From: Cynocephalus volans
Lineage: Eukaryota > Chordata > Mammalia > Dermoptera > Cynocephalidae
NCBI RefSeq assembly: GCF_027409185.1
Contig: NC_084463.1
Coordinates: 111,276,133 to 111,340,132, forward strand
Reading direction: 5' to 3'
DNA: 64,000 nucleotides
In this document: piece after piece, positions 59,310-64,000 of the stretch
Layout of the letters: every line of letters starts with the position of its first letter
Position numbering within the stretch: the first letter of the stretch is position 1
The notes under the pieces: generated by a model
The model's input: only the letters and a program-made list of their open reading frames with translations
Told to the model about the DNA's origin: nothing
The model's database searches: none
Program-made: the position numbers and the translations under genes

Positions 59310-59600
59310 ATTGCCTCATTCATTAAGCAATTATTCTGAGTGTTTTCTATGTGTTAAATATTTACACATACAAACAGTTATGCTTTGTATGAAAAGCAGG
59401 GAAAAGCAGGTGTTATCAGAGAAAATAACAAGGAGGACCTACCTTGGAATGGATAGTCAGAAAACACTTCTCTGAAGAAGTGATCTTTAGGATTGAGACC
59501 TGAAAAAAGATGAGTTACTTAGGTGAGAGCAGGGGCAAGAATTATCCAGGTAAGAGAATAGAATGTGCAAAGGCCCTGAGGCAGAAAAAAACTTGGACTA
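59310..59600 (-). mobile_element. L2 LINE 3' end
   Basis: 'attctgagtgttttctatgt', 'acttctctgaagaagtgatc', 'ttaggattgagacctgaaaa' and 'tgtgcaaaggccctgaggca' match reverse L2. Confidence 0.85.
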
Positions 59601-59691
59601 TTTCAGAAACTGAAAGAAGAAATATCCAGTACTCCTTTTTTTTTTGGTCATTGCATGAACGCATGACAGGACCCTTCCCCCCTCAACGTCT

Positions 59692-60060
59692 TTGACTTTG
59701 CTGCTCTCTCTGCCTGGGATGCTCTCGCCCAGATGGTCACATGGCTGGTTCCTTCTTATTATTCATATCTCTGCTTAGTTACCAAGTTGTCACCTCCAAC
59801 AAGAGGCCTTCTTTGACCACACATTCACAGTCACTATCCCCTACCCAAATGAGTATGTATGTATATATTTTTTGTGGCATCTGTCAGTAAATGAAATTGT
59901 TATTTATTTTATTACTTCTTGATAGATGATTTTCCCCCATTAGAATGGAAAGTCCACAAATGCAAATCCTGTACTAATAAGCCATCATATTCCCAGCACC
60001 TGGCAAACAACAGGCACTTAATAAATGTTTTGCGAATTGATGGATGATGAATGACAGGCT
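59692..60060 (+). mobile_element. L2 LINE 3' end
   Basis: 'tctgcctgggatgctctcgc', 'cagatggtcacatggctggt', 'aagaggccttctttgaccac', 'cattagaatggaaagtccac', 'cccagcacctggcaaacaac' and 'ggcacttaataaatgttttg' give the full L2 terminal region in sense. Confidence 0.95.
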
Positions 60061-60828
60061 GAAAAAACAGAACATTGGTAGGGAAATGTAGTTTCATTAT
60101 AATCAAGCACCCAAAGGAAAAATGCTAAAAGGGAAGAGGGAAGATGTGTTAGAGATTAATGCCAGAACAGTATTAAAGAGGTAGAAAAAAATGTGTCACG
60201 AGCATATTTATTATGTGAACATAAAGGCCGGTACTTAAGCTCATGCTCTTAAGTAGGCTAACATTTCTCTTGTTTGCATTAGGAATTTGCTTAGCAACTC
60301 CTGTCACCTTTGTGATAAATAAATACAGACACATTTCTGTAAAAGGCATTCTTAATAATTAAGCTGCTGCCAAGATCCCAGTGAGAACAGTGCTTGTCAC
60401 TGGTCACAACAAATGTTCTGCAGTGAACAATCCTGACCTACCATTGTGGACACCCTTTCCATGACCTCGCTCTTCCAGAGGATCACGTCTGGTTGTTTAA
60501 TATTTGCACAGTTGTGAGGAGATGAGAGGGGCAGCTGTACTACATTTAGGTTATTCATAGTCCTTTGTTGAGACTTTAAGGATCAATCACTCATGAATGT
60601 CTTCCGCTTTTTCTACCATGATATTCCAGTTGTCATTTATAAAACATAGTCCAATTGTCAAATCCCAACATAAAACAGAACAGAACAAAAAGATTCAAGA
60701 CTTTGGAGAACAAAACAGGTGTGGAAGGTAGAATGGCTTATTGGGTGGATGCTTAGATATTAAAAGTGATGGAGAGAAAGGAATTGGGGTGATACTAGAT
60801 TTATGACTTAGGTCACTGGGTGGATGTT
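60061..60828. other. Unique sequence
   Basis: Repeat-free, even composition, with motifs such as 'ttaataattaagctg' and 'tgtttgcattagg' at 60230-60600. Candidate non-coding element, untested. Confidence 0.4.
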
Positions 60829-61478
60829 TGTATTAGCCAGAGTTCAATCAGAGAAGAAGAACCACTAGGAGATCTATCTACCTATCTGTCAATCATCTTT
60901 TTATCTACCTGCCTATCTACCTGCCTATAGATGTAGATATACACATAGACACAGACACAGACATAGGTTTATTGTAGGCATCTGACCTTATGCAATGTGG
61001 AAACCGGGTCAGCAGTTTATGTACAGCTGTTACCTTTGTGTCTGTAGGGCAGGCAGTGAGGAAAGGAAGGTGGACGTGATGCGAGGAAGCAGGACAAACT
61101 GCGAGGACGGGCCAGAACCACAGGGCTGGACTAGAAACTGTGTTAATCTCTCACCATCTTTAAGCTTTCTTTGCAGAAGAGGATGGTTTCCTTCCTCACA
61201 GAGCTAGTGTGCACCTGGCCCAGGAGTGCGAGAAGCTAAAGGACGAGATCCAGCAGGAGCTGGCGAACCAAGGCAGAAGCGGCAACAGCACCTGCTGTCC
61301 TGTGGCACTATCTGAGTTAAACAAAAATGGTCTCTGCTTCACTTCTGCCTTCCAAGTCTTATGTAAAATGTCTCTCGTGGCACGTGCTAACCCAGGACTA
61401 CACAGTGAAGGGAGTTATGGGAAACACAGTTCCAGCCTAGCTAAATTGAGAATGAGATTGACAAATCCCATTCAACGT
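60829..61478 (-). mobile_element. ERVL-like solo LTR with tandem CTAT tract
   Basis: Starts 'tgtattagccagagttcaat', the reverse end of MLT2-like LTRs. A CTAT/CTAC repeat (60870-60965) follows, then 'gtagggcaggcagtgaggaa', 'gcacgtgctaacccaggact' and 'gttatgggaaacacagttcc'. Family and right border uncertain. A plus-strand 91-codon frame inside is accidental. Confidence 0.7.
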
Positions 61479-63454
61479 AGGTGAAGCCATGGCCGTGCAT
61501 GAGGTGGCTCGGAGATTGTGTTGAGTCAAAAAGCATCATCATTCAAAGGATGGGCAGAGGGTGGGAGCCTACTGTGGAGAACAAAAAGAAGAAAGCAGAG
61601 AGGCAGGGAAGAGCTCGTAGGGGTGGGGCAAGGTTCTCAGTATAAATGTTTGTGAGAATGTGAGTCCCTAAATGATAATGATGACAATGATGATGGTGAT
61701 AGCCAGGCGTGATACTGAATTTAATGACCGGTATCTATGGCACTGATCCATCCATTCTGGATGCTGGCTTCTGAGGAGATTCTGGGGGTCCCAACGAAGG
61801 GGCCGTCTCACTGCCATTGTGGTGGTGGTGGTGGAGGACACTGGGTGGCGGGGGCTTGAGGGAGCAACTATTCACCATCCAGGATGGCAGTTATTCCACA
61901 TCTGACAACTGCTATGTCTGCCTTGGTGCAGATTAGCTGAATATCAGCCCTGTTGATAGCTGACATTAATTGAGTGCCTACTTGGTGCCAGGTGCTTGGC
62001 TAAGCACCTTGAGTCTGTATGATGGTGCTGTTGCCTGTGGGGTGCTTTGCTCTGCCCTGACTGGCTCTGGGAGGAATCAGAATCTTAGATCCTGGCAGAG
62101 CAAATTGTCAGGCCCATCGTTAGCAAGCATCTGCTGCCATGGCTGCACCACGTTAGCAGGAGGATGTATTTTGGGGAGGCTTCGTAGGCCCTGCTCCACG
62201 CGGGCAAGAACATTTGAACACATAGCATCTGTTAATGAGTGCCATGCTGCTAATTAGGACAGTCTGAGAGGAGCAGCTGCCCCACATAGTGGTGGTTTGG
62301 AATGACAAAGGTGGTGCTGTCTCTATGGGACAAATTCTGAGCTAATAGGATCCATGTAGACTCATGGAGCATTAAACTTGGAAATTCTTGGCTTGAATGA
62401 TCTGATGTGGTTGTCTAACTAGATCAAACACACTAGTAGATTCCCGAGGTGCCATTTGATTGGCAGTTCATGAATGCAGTTTTGGGTACAATGACTAAAT
62501 AGACTGTATGTTCAGAAGAAACCTGAGGCCGCTTACTTTGGTGTCATCCTCTCAGCTGCAGCAGGCGGAGTATCGTTCTTCACCTGACCTCTGCCTTCCG
62601 ATGGATGAGTCAGGGTGTGTCCTGCCACCTTTCCATTTATCAGAGAGAAATGGTTTGAAGAGGTGCCAACATATTTTTTATCTTAGGATTATCTTAAATG
62701 GTCAGGACATTTGTGTTAATAATACTACTGGATTGGCCAAGGGACATACCCCAAATCATCCTATTCCTAAACTGTCTGTTACCATTTGGCTTGGCAGTTG
62801 ATGCCAAGGTGAACAGCTTCAATTTCCATATGAGCCAAACAGCCTCACTCTGACCACAAACATAACTGTAACCCAGGCTTTGGACAGGTGTGCCTCTGAT
62901 CTGGGGGTGGAAGTGGGGTGCTGGGACAGAGGATGTGGGTGGTTCACTGACTCTCTCACCTAGCCACTAGGGGCAGCACAAAGCACATGCTTTATTAGGG
63001 GTGGGTCAGTGAGTGTCGTTCTGATTTATGATGCATGCCATTTGACTGTATATTCTCAATCTGCATGTTTCTCCCTTGGATAGGATTCCTCATGTAAAGA
63101 AGAAAATGGTGGCACATGGTGACACATTGGATTTAGAGTTGCAACTTTCAGGAGGTTTATTCAATACTCCAAAGACCTGAATCTGCAATACAAGTTCTTG
63201 CCCACAAGTAGTGGTATCTTCTTAGTCATGTGGTATGAAATGCTAGGCTCTGGAGCTGAACCGAGAAGGGGATTCTAGGCAGAGGCAATGACACAAGCAA
63301 AGGTGGGGGAAGCTGAAGTAGACTAGTTTCGGGGGAGTGGCTGGGCCAGCCATGAGCAGGGTTCACTGAAGTGAGTGAAGTATAAGCAAAGCTCCCATCT
63401 TTATTGTAACAGCTTCAAGGGAAAGACTGACAGCCACTGTTTCAAATTCCTGAA
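61479..63454. other. Mostly unique sequence
   Basis: ATG/ATGATG-rich at 61671-61703, (TGG)5-6 at 61819-61834, a short L2/MIR scrap at 61960-62000 and a faint L2 at 63260-63360. No exon recognised. Confidence 0.4.
62959..62977 (+). promoter_or_regulatory. Weak CTCF-like motif
   Basis: 'agccactaggggcagcac' resembles the CTCF core but is one G short of the usual CCACTAGGGGGCAG. Confidence 0.2.
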
Positions 63455-63464
63455 ACTTTAAACT

Positions 63465-63878
63465 GAGGATTTACATATACATGAAGAAATACTAAACATC
63501 ACTATTCATCAGGGAAATGCAAATTCAAACCACATTGAGATATCATCTCACCCCAGTTAGACTGGCCATTATCAGAAAGACAGAGGATAACAAATGCTGG
63601 TGAGGATGTGGAGAAAGGGGAACTCTCCTACACTGTTGATGAGACTGTAAATTAGTGTAGCCATTATGGAAAACAGTATGGAGGTTTCTCAAAAAACTGC
63701 AGCTAGAACTACCACACGATTCAGCAATCCCACTGCTGGATACAAACTCAAAGGAATGGAAATCAGCATGTTGAGGGGATACCTGCACCCCCAAGTTTAT
63801 TGCAGCTCTACTTACAATAGCCAAGATATGGAACCAACCTAAATGTCCATTGATGGATGACTGGATAAGGCAAATGTG

Positions 63879-63915
<37 letters not shown>

Positions 63916-64000
63916 ATGAAATACTGCTCAGCCATAAAAAAGAATGAAATTCTGCCATTTTCAGCAACATGGATGAGCTTGGAGAAAATTAAGTGAAATA
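63465..64000 (+). mobile_element. L1 3' end, runs off the window
   Basis: Sense L1: 'atgcaaattcaaaccacatt', 'gagatatcatctcaccccag', 'acaaatgctggtgaggatgt', 'gatacctgcacccccaagtt', 'gaaatactgctcagccataa', 'gcaacatggatgagcttgga'. 5'-truncated ORF2 end and 3' UTR, fairly young (L1MA/L1PB-like). It contains a (GT)n(AT)n tract at 63879-63915. Confidence 0.95.
63879..63915 (+). repeat. (GT)6(AT)n microsatellite
   Basis: GT followed by about 12 AT units, grown from the tata-rich site in the L1 3' UTR. Confidence 0.95.

Noticed and set aside
61209..61484. 91-codon plus-strand frame starting MHLAQECEKLKDEIQQELAN
   Set aside because: Looks helical at first, but lies antisense inside an ERVL-like LTR and is not backed by an exon structure.
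63543..63935. 130-codon minus-strand frame at the right end
   Set aside because: Antisense of L1 ORF2/3' UTR. The same pseudo-protein appears opposite other L1 3' ends (for example the plus-strand frame at 41019).

Overview
This window looks like non-coding nuclear DNA from a placental mammal. I found no gene, exon series, RNA gene, CpG island or promoter that the sequence supports. All open frames are short (178 codons at most), lie in any frame and on either strand, mostly fall inside repeats, and none shows a protein family I recognise apart from L1 ORF2 debris. The placental call rests on the repeat content: old L1M-type and HAL1-like LINEs, L2 and L3/CR1 fragments, about sixteen MIR SINEs, MaLR and ERVL LTRs, and hAT-Charlie (MER5A, MER20) and Tigger DNA transposons. 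I saw no Alu, B1/B2, carnivore, ruminant, horse, bat or colugo-type SINE. An MST-like LTR and L1 3' ends that resemble primate L1MA/L1PB point weakly towards primates or their close relatives. The missing SINEs argue against an ordinary primate region, so I leave the order open.

Layout. 1-9.8 kb: a truncated MER5A, L2 and MIR pieces, a 5'-to-3' L1M remnant (2.87-5.9 kb) broken by an LTR, a hAT element split by an MST-like LTR, an MLT1-like LTR, and TG-rich microsatellites. 9.8-15.2 kb: mostly unique sequence with two hairpin-forming inverted repeats, one MIR and some AT-rich stretches that could be regulatory. 15.2-18.7 kb: an MLT1A-type LTR, L1M 3' fragments and a MER20. 18.7-26.7 kb: mostly unique, with a decayed minisatellite, an L2, a 20-bp tandem repeat next to a G-quadruplex motif, and reverse MIRs. 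26.7-34.8 kb: L1M 3' ends, L2, a second copy of the hAT family, an L3/CR1 and a palindromic mini-mariner. 34.85-43.1 kb: the main structure, a nearly full-length ancient L1 on the minus strand, from 3' UTR to 5' UTR, interrupted by a processed mRNA 3'-end retrocopy, a younger L1 with an 18-bp target duplication, and an MLT2-type LTR. 43-53.3 kb: further LTRs and two HAL1/L1-like minus-strand LINEs, one split by a hAT element. 53.3-64 kb: L2, L3, MIR and Tigger pieces, a 141-bp GTGTGC-rich tract, an ERVL-like LTR and an L1 that runs off the right edge.

No genes act together here. What the window records is a sequence of insertions readable from nested elements and target-site duplications, plus several unusual DNA-structure motifs and some unique stretches that could hold distal regulatory elements. 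I see no evidence of a new biological system. The most worthwhile follow-ups are the unidentified mRNA retrocopy, the decayed minisatellite, the absence of lineage-specific SINEs, and the structured repeats.
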